Shown: positions 24,877 through 33,175, counted from the stretch's first letter. The stretch is 64,000 nucleotides of DNA from Schlesneria sp. (GCA_028291515.1 JAQGHU010000090.1:62001-126000); one strand, 5' to 3'. Numbers and translations: made by a program. Notes: generated by a model not told the origin, from the sequence alone.

Positions 24877-26004
24877 CTATTCTTGACCAGCCCCATTGCT
24901 CAGGGTCAGGCGGTGACTCTCGGCCCAAGTCGGTGGTTCGGATTTCTCAGCGAGCTTTCGGACGATCTCTGTCGGGACGGACTTGGCTCGATTCTTGTTT
25001 TGCCGATTCAAGCGGTCGAATGGCGGCTCAACATATACGAGTTCGATCCGAGCACTGTAGTCAGCAAACAGATTGATCCAACGCTGACGGGTTACTTTCA
25101 GCAGGTTGGTGGCATTGAAGGCAAAGTTTGTTTTTGTCCGCAGGTATTCCCGGCAGCGTTCACGAGCCATTTGGACAACTTCGCCTTGATTATCAGTTGG
25201 GTCGACATCAAATTCGCCACGTATGTCATCCAGCGAAACGATAGGCAGATTCGCCTTATGGCGTGACAACCACGTGTCTTTTCCACTTCCGGGAAGCCCT
25301 GACATCATGGTGACAGTGCAGGCGAAATCCTCATGAGGCACATAGTGCAGATTCGGTTCAGGCTGACGGAAGAACTGGAATCGGGCATGGTCGTTGACGA
25401 ATGGATAATTCTCGCTGAAGCATCCATGCTCTTCCGACAGGAGTTTCCAGAAGTGCAGATTTTCCTCGGGCCGGGTCATCGAATCGGTGTCCCGCCCACG
25501 GGTATCGGCAAGTGCAAACAAATAGAGCAGACGATTGCTGACCAGCCACGACAGTCGGATCACTTCATGCGATGGTTCAGCCCGCTCTAGCAGAAATGCT
25601 GGGCGACCGTGATAGCGTACCAGTCGGGCGATCTCTTCCCGTGTCTCCAAATCGCAATTCAGATCGCGGAGAATTCCCCGCACGAGGTGTTCACCTCGCA
25701 CTGCGTGCTTGGGAGACGTGATCCGTCTGGTGTCGGGATCGACATGTGAGGTCAACGGTTTGGCTGCATCGTGAAACAAAGCGGTGAAGATCAGAAGTGT
25801 GCGGTCTTGCTGAGTCAGCGACGGCCACTCCTCAAGTTGTGGAAGCTGCTGACACACCATCTTTGTGTGTGTCCAGACATCGCCTTCCGAATGCCATTGG
25901 GCATCCTGAGCACAGTCCGCCATCGTTCGGCACCACGGCTGAGTCTCGGCCCAGACCACGATGTCGTCGAGAGTCGATTGTTTGAGTTGCAACCAATTCA
26001 TCAT
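24877..26004 (-). CDS. HD phosphohydrolase + polynucleotide-kinase-like P-loop fusion
   Basis: A 375-residue protein. Residues about 45-190 are an HD-domain phosphohydrolase, with H46 (THTKM), FHDAAKP at 77-83 and [10 protein letters not shown]. Residues 228-375 are a P-loop kinase like the 5' kinase of T4 Pnkp: GLPGSGKD at 236-243, VSLDDIR (base Asp), [13 protein letters not shown] and [16 protein letters not shown] (lid). The combination suggests 3'-end phosphate or cyclic phosphate removal with 5' phosphorylation, an alternative end-healing enzyme to Pnkp (family knowledge plus inference). The start ATG overlaps the upstream stop (ATGA). Confidence 0.88.
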   Translation of the reverse strand: MMNWLQLKQSTLDDIVVWAETQPWCRTMADCAQDAQWHSEGDVWTHTKMVCQQLPQLEEWPSLTQQDRTLLIFTALFHDAAKPLTSHVDPDTRRITSPKHAVRGEHLVRGILRDLNCDLETREEIARLVRYHGRPAFLLERAEPSHEVIRLSWLVSNRLLYLFALADTRGRDTDSMTRPEENLHFWKLLSEEHGCFSENYPFVNDHARFQFFRQPEPNLHYVPHEDFACTVTMMSGLPGSGKDTWLSRHKANLPIVSLDDIRGEFDVDPTDNQGEVVQMARERCREYLRTKTNFAFNATNLLKVTRQRWINLFADYSARIELVYVEPPFDRLNRQNKNRAKSVPTEIVRKLAEKSEPPTWAESHRLTLSNGAGQE

Positions 26005-26395
26005 TTCAGATCTAAGTCGCTGAGAATCTGAGTGAGAGCATTCTGAAATTCAGCAAAATCTTGTCCGGCGAAATTCACTTCAAATCTTGAATTGGCCGAG
26101 TCTCCGATGGAAATAAAGCATCGGTCGGCATACTCAGAATCGAGTGTGACTGAAACGATTTGACCATAGTATTCACCAATCGGACATGGTCCTCTGTGCT
26201 CCAGTGCTGTTGAGTTGCCAGTCAGGAGGCATTTGTTCAAGTCGCCAAATACCGAAAGGGTCGGCACTCCACATTGAATGGAAACGATAGGAGACGAGAT
26301 TTGCAGCACCCATTTGGGGACTCGCCGATTAACTCGTCTACAGCAAGTTCCCATTTTCCACAGCGGCCAAACGCCAACATCCCATATTCGGCCAT
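26001..26395 (-). pseudogene. Small operon gene of unknown function with a probable frameshift
   Basis: The frame starting at ATG 26395 reads MAEYGMLAFGRCGKWELAVDEL-type sequence for about 27 residues (to GESP). It then leaves the frame that continues as KWVLQISSPIVSIQ and runs to a stop contiguous with the HD-kinase start. One missing base in the CCCC-AAA run near 26315 explains the break. The joined product would be about 131 residues, with a C-terminal beta-rich part ([35 protein letters not shown]). It could be a sequencing error, a slippery site or a real mutation. No family is recognised. Conserved packing suggests a true gene of the repair operon. Confidence 0.5.
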
Positions 26396-26415
26396 TGTGT
26401 CTTCCTCCGTATTTT

Positions 26416-27156
26416 CTATGACCAGATATCCACATCGTCTGCCAACTCGTTCGGCACCATCGCCTGATGTTGCCAATGCGTGCTCTGTTTGATCTTCTCA
26501 ACGAATTCTGGCCGTACAAACTTCGCTCGACCTGTAACGGCACCACCTGCTTCCGTCCGCAGATACAAGCCTTCCATGAGATTGTCAGTTCGTTTCGTCA
26601 ACGGATTGTCAAATTGACTTCCGAACTGTGACGGGCCAATCAGAGCATCGAGTTCAGATCGTTCGAGCGATCCAGAACGGATGATCGGAACAGTCTGTAT
26701 GCCAGAGTCTGCCAGCAGTTTCAGGCGTTGGTCCAGATCCAGAAATATCTGCTGGGACTTGTCATAGATATCGAACTCGAAAAAGTAATGCGTCAATTGC
26801 CGGTACAGGATCGAGTGTCGGGCGTAGACCCACTCGCCGAACACGATGAATTGATCCTCCAGTCGCTGCTCTAGCACGTGCCGTTTCACGGCCACCCACT
26901 GTTTGAACAAGTCGTATTGTGGATGCATCCCTTCAGTGATGAGATGGCCCCGACATTGCAGGACCATCTCACCTTCGGCGGTGAAGTGAATTCCTACGTT
27001 GGTCCCATCGATCTTCTCTTCGACGATCAATGAGTCCTCGGCGATGAACTTTGTCGATTCGGTTTCACCGAGATGCTTGTCGTCGTCCGTCCCTTTCGAG
27101 CCAAAAAGATGCGGAGTTCGAGGGTACTTGATGAAATCATCGTGTGAACTACCCAT
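26416..27156 (-). CDS. RNA ligase (nucleotidyltransferase superfamily)
   Basis: A 246-residue ATP-dependent RNA ligase-type protein. The start at 27156 is preferred to an in-frame TTG at 27177 because AAGG lies 8 bases upstream. [13 protein letters not shown] precedes the nucleotidyl motif [12 protein letters not shown], where K48 should become adenylated. QCRGHLI, the EWVYARHSI motif (III), and [10 protein letters not shown] with GRAKFVRP (motifs IV and V) complete the catalytic core. There is no large C-terminal domain, so it resembles minimal Rnl-type ligases. With the adjacent HD-kinase it could form a second break-sealing pathway independent of Pnkp/Hen1 (inference). The upstream NIF-phosphatase gene ends 59 bp before it. 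Confidence 0.88.
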   Translation of the reverse strand: MGSSHDDFIKYPRTPHLFGSKGTDDDKHLGETESTKFIAEDSLIVEEKIDGTNVGIHFTAEGEMVLQCRGHLITEGMHPQYDLFKQWVAVKRHVLEQRLEDQFIVFGEWVYARHSILYRQLTHYFFEFDIYDKSQQIFLDLDQRLKLLADSGIQTVPIIRSGSLERSELDALIGPSQFGSQFDNPLTKRTDNLMEGLYLRTEAGGAVTGRAKFVRPEFVEKIKQSTHWQHQAMVPNELADDVDIWS

Positions 27157-27215
27157 GAATGGCCTTCGCTCTCTCAAACTCGGACATCAACGTGAAAAGC
27201 GGCTTTGGACGCCTA

Positions 27216-27764
27216 TCACACTTGGGTTCTCCAACCACGCTTTTCGACACAACGCACATTTGGCACGGTCGCCAATGACCGCAAGTATCTGCTGAGTTTT
27301 TGCAACTCTGAGTCACTGGGATCGCCGTAAAACGGACAGACGTAAATAGCGTTCCCATAGTTTCGTTCCACTTTTTGCGGAGTATTTTCGGCTATCAGCG
27401 TCCGGTCGAGCGAGAAGCCCAATCGCTTCACCTTCTTGAGATCCTTGGCGAAATACGTTTCGAGATACTCAGGATCGTATCGCTGCACACATCGCTCTCG
27501 ATCCCAGACAAATGCTGGCGAGACTTCAAGAGGAAAGATGGCCTCCACGACTGCCGCCAAATAGTTTGCACCGGATGACGACCAAACTGCGATTTCGAAT
27601 TCCTGATTGCAAGATTTGAGGAATTCCTCCAAATAAGGCCGTCGATAAACGTAGTACGGTCCAACGCAGAAGTCCGATTCACGTTCCAAAGGTTTTTCGG
27701 AAGCGAAGATGAGGGTCTCATCCAGATCGAGAATCAGAAGAGTGCGATGTGCGAAGGTCTCCAT
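27216..27764 (-). CDS. FCP1/NIF-type HAD phosphatase
   Basis: A 182-residue haloacid-dehalogenase-fold phosphatase of the NLI-interacting-factor (FCP1/SCP) type. The motif DLDETL lies at 13-18 (nucleophile D13). RRPYLEEFLK, EIAVWSSSGANY and VKRLGFSLDRTLIAENTPQK match motifs II and III. In eukaryotes relatives dephosphorylate the RNA polymerase II tail. Bacterial copies near RNA ligases may remove phosphate from nucleic-acid ends or proteins (inference). It is the first gene of the packed repair operon; only the SEC-C gene lies further upstream on the same strand. Confidence 0.85.
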   Translation of the reverse strand: METFAHRTLLILDLDETLIFASEKPLERESDFCVGPYYVYRRPYLEEFLKSCNQEFEIAVWSSSGANYLAAVVEAIFPLEVSPAFVWDRERCVQRYDPEYLETYFAKDLKKVKRLGFSLDRTLIAENTPQKVERNYGNAIYVCPFYGDPSDSELQKLSRYLRSLATVPNVRCVEKRGWRTQV

Positions 27765-27874
27765 GGTGTTTTGCTGTCCAAGCTGCCACTCAATACATGT
27801 ACCCCACCCCGTACTTTGGGACCGGGTAGGGCATCAGTTTCATCCCCTGAAAAAAGTCGTGACGGTTTACGCCA

Positions 27875-28075
27875 TCAAAGGCAGCCCGATGTCAGGCAGC
27901 ACTTCTTAAAACGCCTGTTGGAACCACAAGGGCAAAGATCGTTGCGACCCAGCTTTTCTTCGAGCAGCTTGTCGCCGTGGACGATTCTGACTCCCCTTTT
28001 GACATGCGTTTCAGAGGGGAATCCGTGGCGACGTTTACTCATGGCCTCAAAAGGACGCCTGTTCTTGGAAGCCAT
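27875..28075 (-). CDS. Small SEC-C motif protein
   Basis: A 66-residue protein ending in [18 protein letters not shown], the zinc-binding SEC-C motif found at the end of SecA and in many small proteins. A second in-frame ATG (MSKRRHGF) 11 residues later is an alternative start. The rest is basic and may bind nucleic acid. It lies 110 bp upstream of the NIF-phosphatase gene on the same strand and could be the first gene of the repair transcript. Function unknown beyond metal binding. Confidence 0.7.
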   Translation of the reverse strand: MASKNRRPFEAMSKRRHGFPSETHVKRGVRIVHGDKLLEEKLGRNDLCPCGSNRRFKKCCLTSGCL

Positions 28076-28331
28076 TCGTCTGCATGGTACACCTCCGAAT
28101 TGTAAGATAATGAGGAACCGTGCGTATTAGGATGTTGCAGGATGACAGTTTGATCTAACAAAAGGTTCACCCTTTAGATCTCGCAACGGCGGCAACGACT
28201 TCAGGCTGTGACATCATAGGTCGATCCGTTGTTTGTCGGCCATGTGGGCGGAAGAGGAGGGAGTAGCCGGATTTGCTGAGAGACTGGACCTGTAAGCCTC
28301 CCTGTCAGGGACTCGACTGTGAAACTGAATT

Positions 28332-28841
28332 ATGCGTGATTTCCTCAAAGGATTGCTGAGTCTTGCGGCTGTACTTTCAACATTGCCGCTAACCTTTTTC
28401 GGCATCCTTCTTGGTTGGCGTTGTGTTGACGTAGCAGTCGGTCACCGAGAAGTCACAGCATTCATTCAGCACCATCAAACTCTCGTGGAACAATGGCGTG
28501 CAAATCAACGAATACATTCCATTTCTCTCTCGCATGACCCCAAGCAGGCCGGTGCGTTGCTTATCCAATTCGATGTTGCTGACAAACAAACATTCTTGCT
28601 GCTCGAAGACAACCTTTTCAGCAGCACTGCTGGAATGCGGATTCGACCAAGGTGGGATACGAAGCTGCGGTCGAACGAAGACCTTGGAAATGATTGGGGC
28701 TTTGCCGCCGAAGGAATCGGAGAAGCTGCCAAGGCAGCGAAATCACTCGCAATCGCATCGATGATCTCGCTATTGGTGCTTGCTGTGACTGTTTGGGGTG
28801 TATACCGACCGAGAAAGCGGCAGAAACCGGGTCAAACATAG
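28332..28841 (+). CDS. Unknown protein with two membrane segments
   Basis: A 169-residue protein with a hydrophobic N-terminal segment (residues about 5-28, LSLAAVLSTLPLTFFGILLGW), a soluble middle part, and a second span near the C-terminus (SLAIASMISLLVLAVTVWGVY) followed by a basic tail RPRKRQK. The soluble part lies between the spans and probably faces the periplasm. No family is recognised. Its 3' end overlaps the broken end of the convergent ParB-like gene, showing that foreign DNA was joined here. It is transcribed away from the repair operon. Confidence 0.6.
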   Translation: MRDFLKGLLSLAAVLSTLPLTFFGILLGWRCVDVAVGHREVTAFIQHHQTLVEQWRANQRIHSISLSHDPKQAGALLIQFDVADKQTFLLLEDNLFSSTAGMRIRPRWDTKLRSNEDLGNDWGFAAEGIGEAAKAAKSLAIASMISLLVLAVTVWGVYRPRKRQKPGQT

Positions 28842-29115
28842 CTAATATCAAATCTGCTTCTTCATCAGTGACATTTAATATAAGTGCCGGTAACATTGCC
28901 TCGCCGTCGAGCAAGGCACGCAGGTGCCCGTCAATCAGTTGAAGGCCGTTCTCGGTCTCACGGACGAGGACGGCATCGACGAGTCCCACTTGGGCCAGTA
29001 GGGATTGCAGGACATTTCTTTGGTTATCGGTGTGGACCCGCCAGTTTTTAGGACTTGGTAGCAGGTCGCCTGCTTTGACACGGACAAGCGATTTGATTCG
29101 GTCACGGAGTTGCAT
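28618..29115 (-). pseudogene. Truncated phage-type ParB-like nuclease-domain gene
   Basis: The frame from MQLRDRIKSLVRVKAG to about ILAMFDPVSAA (29115 to about 28815) matches the ParB/Srx-like domain of phage proteins: LLPSPKNWRVHTDNQ, LVDAVLVRE, LIDGHLRALL (the conserved DGHxR) and VTDEEADLILAMFDP. After FDPVSAA similarity stops and the frame runs on through the 3' part of the opposite-strand membrane gene to 28618, which is spurious. Family members normally continue another 100 or more residues. The gene was therefore cut by a rearrangement and is probably inactive. Confidence 0.65.
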
Positions 29116-29579
29116 ACGGTCTCTTGCTGCTGCTTGATCGCTGGGCACGGCTCGTCAAACTGACGAATCATTACGAAACTGCATTTAGCCGTGCAATCAG
29201 TTCTGCCGGTGCGTCCGACGACACCAACCCACTGAGTATGCGGGAGGCTCGCGAATACCTAAATCAAGCGGTCGGAATTCTGAATCTCATCTATGTTGTG
29301 GCAAACCAAGTCTGTGGGACTGCATGTCGGATCATTCGGCGGTATGGGCCGCACCAAGATTCCGACATCAGGAAATTATCTGAGAATGAATGCCCGAATG
29401 ATGCATGGCAAAACTGGAAAGCCTGCGAATCCGAGCGGGGTAAATTCGAAACGCAAGGTACAAATGCATTGCTGCTGAGACTCCCCGCCTCCTAATTCCT
29501 CACGAAAAAGTGGAACGCGGCGATGCGTATCGTAGCATCTGCCTCAATTGAGATTGGCTCCCCCTCTTTGGTTCACACC
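29116..29579. other. Decayed prophage-like stretch without a supported gene
   Basis: Open frames exist, the longest on the plus strand at 29124-29495 (123 residues), but it lacks a ribosome site, homology and membrane or domain features. Its context between a broken ParB gene and an HNH gene suggests eroded phage DNA. Confidence 0.4.
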
Positions 29580-29843
29580 ATGCCGTTTCAGATTGTCCAT
29601 TCAGACATAACCAATTACGTGGAAAAGCAATGGCGGACGACTTTTGAACGCACCGTGTACAAATGGAATCCGAAGTTTCCAGACGAAGTTCAAGTCACTG
29701 AAGAGGAAATTGAACAAAAGACTCCAAACCCCGAATCCATTCGAGAAGTATCGGTGACTTCGATTAAGGTAAGTGACGCACCTGTTGTGGTGCGTCAGAA
29801 GATTGCGGAGTTGCTCCCGCCGCCAACTGACGTTGCCTCGTGA
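29580..29843 (+). CDS. Small unknown protein (87 aa)
   Basis: The start is taken at ATG 29580 (MPFQIVHSDITNY). The product is polar, rich in Glu, Val and Thr (TEEEIEQKTPNPESI, APVVVRQKIAELLPPP), with no recognised domain. Its last 80 bases overlap the tail of the convergent HNH gene. Coding is plausible from composition only. Confidence 0.4.
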   Translation: MPFQIVHSDITNYVEKQWRTTFERTVYKWNPKFPDEVQVTEEEIEQKTPNPESIREVSVTSIKVSDAPVVVRQKIAELLPPPTDVAS

Positions 29844-30114
29844 CACGTGAATGGCACCGCTTCGTCAATGCCTCCAAATCGGAAATGTCATACGCAAGGT
29901 GCGGTGCCTGTTTCCTATCGATCTTGTGATGGCACTCTTGAGCGGCACGGCCACATCGTTGTGAACATTCACATAACGGTGTGATTCTCAATTTTGCGGC
30001 ACGCACACGACGCCAACGGGCCGACGAATAGAACGCACGATCCTCGGCACGTTGCGGGTTATCTTCGATTGATGGGCGATTGGCTGGACGATATGTGGGA
30101 ATCTTGTCTGGCAT
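29764..30114 (-). CDS. HNH endonuclease, phage type
   Basis: A 116-residue protein with the layout of small phage HNH nucleases that help terminase cut DNA during packaging. FYSSARWRRVRAAKLR precedes the zinc cysteines in PLCECSQRCGRAA. The catalytic ECHHKIDRKQAPHLAYD and LEALTKRCHSRVTRQ follow. The last 27 or so residues overlap the convergent 87-residue frame. No terminase or capsid gene is nearby, so this is an isolated phage relic. A decayed second copy lies 2.8 kb away at 32658-32944. Confidence 0.75.
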   Translation of the reverse strand: MPDKIPTYRPANRPSIEDNPQRAEDRAFYSSARWRRVRAAKLRITPLCECSQRCGRAAQECHHKIDRKQAPHLAYDISDLEALTKRCHSRVTRQRQLAAGATPQSSDAPQQVRHLP

Positions 30115-30214
30115 ACTAATAAGTATGCGACCCCGAATGAGAATTGATCGAACGAGCTAACTGATGTAGGCTCATCACGCTCGGAACAATCAATTTATGC
30201 AAGGAGGTAGTGTG

Positions 30215-30517
30215 ATGTTTGAAGGTTGGGATTTTGATTTGGATGAGGAAACGAAATTCACTACTGGCGACCCACACGGCGGGAACTTGCGAAAAGTCCA
30301 TATTGTCGCTGGCAAGACATATCAAGTCGTGCCGCAAAATCCTCGTGCTGTGAAGAACAGAGGCCGGATCTGCACCGTGATCGGCATCATTCCGCATTTA
30401 AGCAAGCACAATCACGCCGGTAAGGCGGTTGTTCGATTCCATGACACGAATCGAGAGGGGAAGGCGAACTGCGACGAATTGTTTGAAGTAGATGGCATCG
30501 AAATTCGTAACGGTTGA
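30215..30517 (+). CDS. Unknown 100-residue protein
   Basis: AAGGAGG lies about 8 bases before ATG 30215, which decides the start over the upstream ATG at 30197. The product (MFEGWDFDLDEETKF, then GRICTVIGIIPHLSKHNHAGKAVVRFHDTNREGK) is likely a small beta-barrel; the middle strand pattern resembles SH3-like folds. No family is recognised. Its 3' part overlaps the convergent tail of the LamG gene. Confidence 0.6.
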   Translation: MFEGWDFDLDEETKFTTGDPHGGNLRKVHIVAGKTYQVVPQNPRAVKNRGRICTVIGIIPHLSKHNHAGKAVVRFHDTNREGKANCDELFEVDGIEIRNG

Positions 30518-31793
30518 TCGAAAGCGAAAACAGCCTCATCTTGAAAGAACCACCACAAATGCATGGACTGTTTTCAACTGAATTGACTCCAGAAGAGTCC
30601 GCAGTGTTGTCAGTGATGGAGTGGATTTCGGACAAGCTCTGGATCTGCTCTTGAGTAATCGGTACGTCGAAGATCATCAGTTCATCAATCACACCGACGA
30701 ACCGTTTTTCAGGCTCAATATCATTGCCATAGGTTCCGAGCATCAAAGGAGCCACGGCTGTGTTCAGTGCTCGCCTGACTTCAGCGACTTTCACCCCATC
30801 AAAATAGTAGGTGATCGTGTCTCCATCGGTCGTCACACAATGATGGTGCCACTCCATATCCACTTCGAAACCAGAGTCGAGTCCGCCATTGAAGTCGAAG
30901 AATCTCCATTTTCCTGAGGCTTCCATAATGCCGAATGTCGTTCCCGCGGCGAAACCCTGAGTGACGGGGTGAAACAAACGGTTGGCAACTGGCCCACGTG
31001 TGTCCTTTAGCCAGACAGCTAAGCTTCTGGGTGCATTCCCAATTGGAAGTTTAAAATTGACGACAGCAAAACTGCTTCCGTCAAATTCGAGTGCCTTTCC
31101 GACTCTACCACTAACATATCGTGCTCCATGTAATTCCGGCGTGACTCCTGCTGTTTGGTTGGAATCGAATGTAAGTTGAAGCAGAGCCTTGGGAAATTTG
31201 CCGACAAGGTTCTCAGGTAGTTGGGCTGGCTGTTCTGGAGCCTTGATGACGGCAACAGGCCCTTGAGCAACTTGTGCGGGTGGTACAGCAACTGGAGCTT
31301 GGGCAACTGGAGGAATCTCCACCGGCTTGGGTTGTTGTACCCGAAATGCAAACCATGCCATTCCCCCAAATGCTAGACAAACCAGACCCAAGATCGCCGC
31401 AAACGTCTTGATGAGACCTCCGTCTTCTCCGACAGTTCGTGCTCCTCTGTATCTCCCGGATCGTCGTGTGACAGGATCGACTTGTCGGTTCTTCCGACGC
31501 TTCTCGAACAGGTCCATCTTTCGGTCGTAGTCCCTCCTGAGTGCAGTATTCAGGAGCGTCGATTCAGCCTCATCAATCCGATAGAGAATCTCTGTGACGA
31601 GGTCGTCGTGCCCTTCGCCTCGCCTTGATTCGACGTAATGACGCCGCTGCTCAGCCGCTGCTTGAATAACGTCGGGGTCGTCTTCGTCGAGAGAAACCGC
31701 CAAGAGTTCATAGTGAGTCGGAATGCGATTCTTGGTGGAGATCCCCAACCATTTTCGATAGCCGTCGAAGTCGTCTTGATTACTGCGTGCCAT
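30387..31793 (-). CDS. Membrane protein with planctomycete N-terminal module and LamG domain
   Basis: A 468-residue protein from ATG 31793 (MARSNQDDFDGYRKWLGI). Residues 1-110 (THYELLAVSLDEDD, RRHYVESRRGE, LLNTALRRDYDRKM) form the J-domain-like cytoplasmic module common in planctomycetes. One membrane span follows (IKTFAAILGLVCLAFGGMAWF, about 130-150), then a proline-rich linker and a LamG/concanavalin-like domain (about 215-400: GKALEFDGSSFAVVN, AVWLKD, VDMEWHHHCVTTDG, GVIDELMIFDVPITQEQIQ). The last 50 or so residues after the LamG fold overlap the plus-strand gene at 30215-30517 and may be an extension caused by stop loss. The external domain may bind glycans. Confidence 0.7.
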   Translation of the reverse strand: MARSNQDDFDGYRKWLGISTKNRIPTHYELLAVSLDEDDPDVIQAAAEQRRHYVESRRGEGHDDLVTEILYRIDEAESTLLNTALRRDYDRKMDLFEKRRKNRQVDPVTRRSGRYRGARTVGEDGGLIKTFAAILGLVCLAFGGMAWFAFRVQQPKPVEIPPVAQAPVAVPPAQVAQGPVAVIKAPEQPAQLPENLVGKFPKALLQLTFDSNQTAGVTPELHGARYVSGRVGKALEFDGSSFAVVNFKLPIGNAPRSLAVWLKDTRGPVANRLFHPVTQGFAAGTTFGIMEASGKWRFFDFNGGLDSGFEVDMEWHHHCVTTDGDTITYYFDGVKVAEVRRALNTAVAPLMLGTYGNDIEPEKRFVGVIDELMIFDVPITQEQIQSLSEIHSITDNTADSSGVNSVENSPCICGGSFKMRLFSLSINRYEFRCHLLQTIRRSSPSPLDSCHGIEQPPYRRDCACLNAE

Positions 31794-31900
31794 TTTTGTT
31801 TCCGGGGACAGGGTGTGCGGAATGTGCCGATAGATGCCGCTCAAGCGGGTGTCAGCGGGGTCGCAAGCCACACATCGCCGTCCCTGAATTGTTCCCGGAC

Positions 31901-31932
31901 TGTTGACTATAATCAACATACTCGATTTCGAG
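31901..31932 (+). promoter_or_regulatory. Candidate promoter/operator of the XRE regulator
   Basis: TGTTGACTATAATCAACA (31901-31918) is a 6-bp inverted repeat around a TATAAT-like -10 (31908-31913). CTCGATTTCGAG (31921-31932) is a second perfect 5-bp palindrome, 20 bp before the XRE start. Such pairs are typical of autoregulating phage-type repressors. No good -35 is seen, consistent with a regulated or extended promoter. Confidence 0.45.
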
Positions 31933-31951
31933 CCTGCATTAGCCTGCGGGC

Positions 31952-32179
31952 ATGTTGGGCGACGAACTCAGAAAAGCACGAGAGGCCGCAGATTTGACGC
32001 AGGAACAACTTTCCTTCGCGGCAGAGATAGACCGTTCGTATGTCAGCCTTCTTGAAAACAACAAGAAGTCGCCAACAGTCGAAATGCTCTTTCGAGTATG
32101 TGATGCTTTGGGAGTTTCAGCATCGAGTTTGCTTGCAAACGTCGAAGCATTGAGGAAACCGAAGAGGAAGACGAGATAA
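31952..32179 (+). CDS. XRE-family helix-turn-helix regulator
   Basis: A 75-residue Cro/C1-type repressor. LGDELRKAREAADLTQEQLSFAAEIDRSYVSLLENNKKSPTVEMLFRVCDALG covers the five-helix HTH, with TQEQLSFAAEIDRSYVSLLE as the recognition part. The C-terminus is a basic tail KPKRKTR. It is a minimal DNA-binding protein likely to regulate itself through the palindromes at 31901-31932 and maybe neighbouring island genes, including the divergent LamG gene (inference). Confidence 0.85.
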   Translation: MLGDELRKAREAADLTQEQLSFAAEIDRSYVSLLENNKKSPTVEMLFRVCDALGVSASSLLANVEALRKPKRKTR

Positions 32180-32306
32180 TCTCCCTCCCAACTGCGATCT
32201 ACTTCACCGCCACTTGAGCAGGAGGGGTGACAGAAAGCTCCGTTGAGATCATCGGAAGCTATGATGTCCGTTTATTCTCATACTTCTCGATGACGATCAG
32301 CGAAAT

Positions 32307-32627
32307 TCAGGACACAACTTCTGCGATCAAAGTGTCCGCGTCGTTCTTTTGATAGACGATCCGCCATTGACCAGCATTGGGCAAGGCTAGGGTGATCGTA
32401 GGCCTGTCGCTGGACAATAGAGGCATCGCAGTTGATCTGCCCGTCATGCGTCCACCAGAGCGAATCGAACGCATCGCATCAAGGTAGTCGGCCTCAGTCA
32501 TCAATAGAACACGCAACGGATCTACTTTGAAGCCGCTGGCGAAAAGGCGGATCGTTTGCCCATCCGTGGTAACGAGAGAGATCGATGATAACGAGTCCAT
32601 GAGATTCCCAATGAGCGTGACATTCAA
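32307..32627 (-). CDS. Unknown 106-residue protein
   Basis: A polar, beta-rich protein (SISLVTTDGQTIRLFASGFKVDPLRVLL, then GQWRIVYQKNDADTLIAEVV). An inner start at MDSLSSIS is possible. No family is recognised. It is unrelated in motif to its neighbours and lies downstream of the decayed HNH copy in phage-like debris. Confidence 0.45.
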   Translation of the reverse strand: MNVTLIGNLMDSLSSISLVTTDGQTIRLFASGFKVDPLRVLLMTEADYLDAMRSIRSGGRMTGRSTAMPLLSSDRPTITLALPNAGQWRIVYQKNDADTLIAEVVS

Positions 32628-32657
32628 TTCTAACGGGGGCGTCTCAATGGGCGAATA

Positions 32658-32944
32658 TCAAGATTCCTTCAGTTGTCGCTCCCCCATGAGTGACACCATC
32701 TCGTGCAAGCGGCTGGATTTTTCCATGTCATACGCATGATCTGGTGCCTGCTTACCTTCGATCCAGTGCTGCACCACTTGGCCGCTCTACCGCACGGTGA
32801 ATCACAATCACACAATGGGCTGATTCGCAATTTAGCGGAGTCATCAGCGTGCAGACGAATGGTAAGGGCGATCTGCTGCTCGTCGTAAGTTGCGTTCGAT
32901 TGACGGCGGTTGGCTGGGCGATGTGAAGGGATCTAATCGGGCAT
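32658..32944 (-). pseudogene. Decayed second copy of the HNH endonuclease gene
   Basis: Read on the minus strand from ATG 32944, MPD-stop-IPSHRPANRR parallels MPDKIPTYRPANRP of the intact HNH gene; KLRISPLCDC and CGRAAK parallel KLRITPLCEC and CGRAAQ. After one frame change, QHWIEGKQAPDHAYDME parallels HHKIDRKQAPHLAYDIS, and GERQLK parallels TRQRQL. It carries a stop at codon 4 and a frameshift, and the middle is scrambled, so it is a pseudogene homologous to 29764-30114. Two HNH copies 2.8 kb apart point to duplication or two related insertions. Confidence 0.65.
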
Positions 32945-33161
32945 AGCCTATTTCGACAGGATCAATCGATATGTACCTGTCTGGCCATCCGAAGACGAAA
33001 ACAGAAGCGGTCCGTTGGGTGCGAAAGGGATTGAAGTGACGGTGATTGACCCGGCAACGGATCGTCCCATCAAACAGACGGAAGGGCAGGTGACTGTGAA
33101 AGATCGCGGCTGGACCGGAGTTGCCATTTTAGTAAATGGCATCGTGGCCAAGTTGAAGTAG
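32937..33161 (+). other. Coding-like frame without a start
   Basis: An open frame with no ATG/GTG start reads AYFDRINRYVPVWPSEDENR, then GIEVTVIDPATDRPI and DRGWTGVAILVNGIVAKLK. The residue pattern looks like a beta-rich protein tail rather than chance. It may be the 3' end of a gene cut when the HNH remnant was joined at about 32940. Confidence 0.25.
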
Positions 33162-33175
33162 ATAAGGGGTGATCG

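Noticed and set aside
29124-29495. A 123-residue plus-strand frame between the ParB remnant and the HNH gene
   Set aside because: No ribosome site, domain or recognisable motif; its opening overlaps the ParB gene start region, so coding is unsupported.
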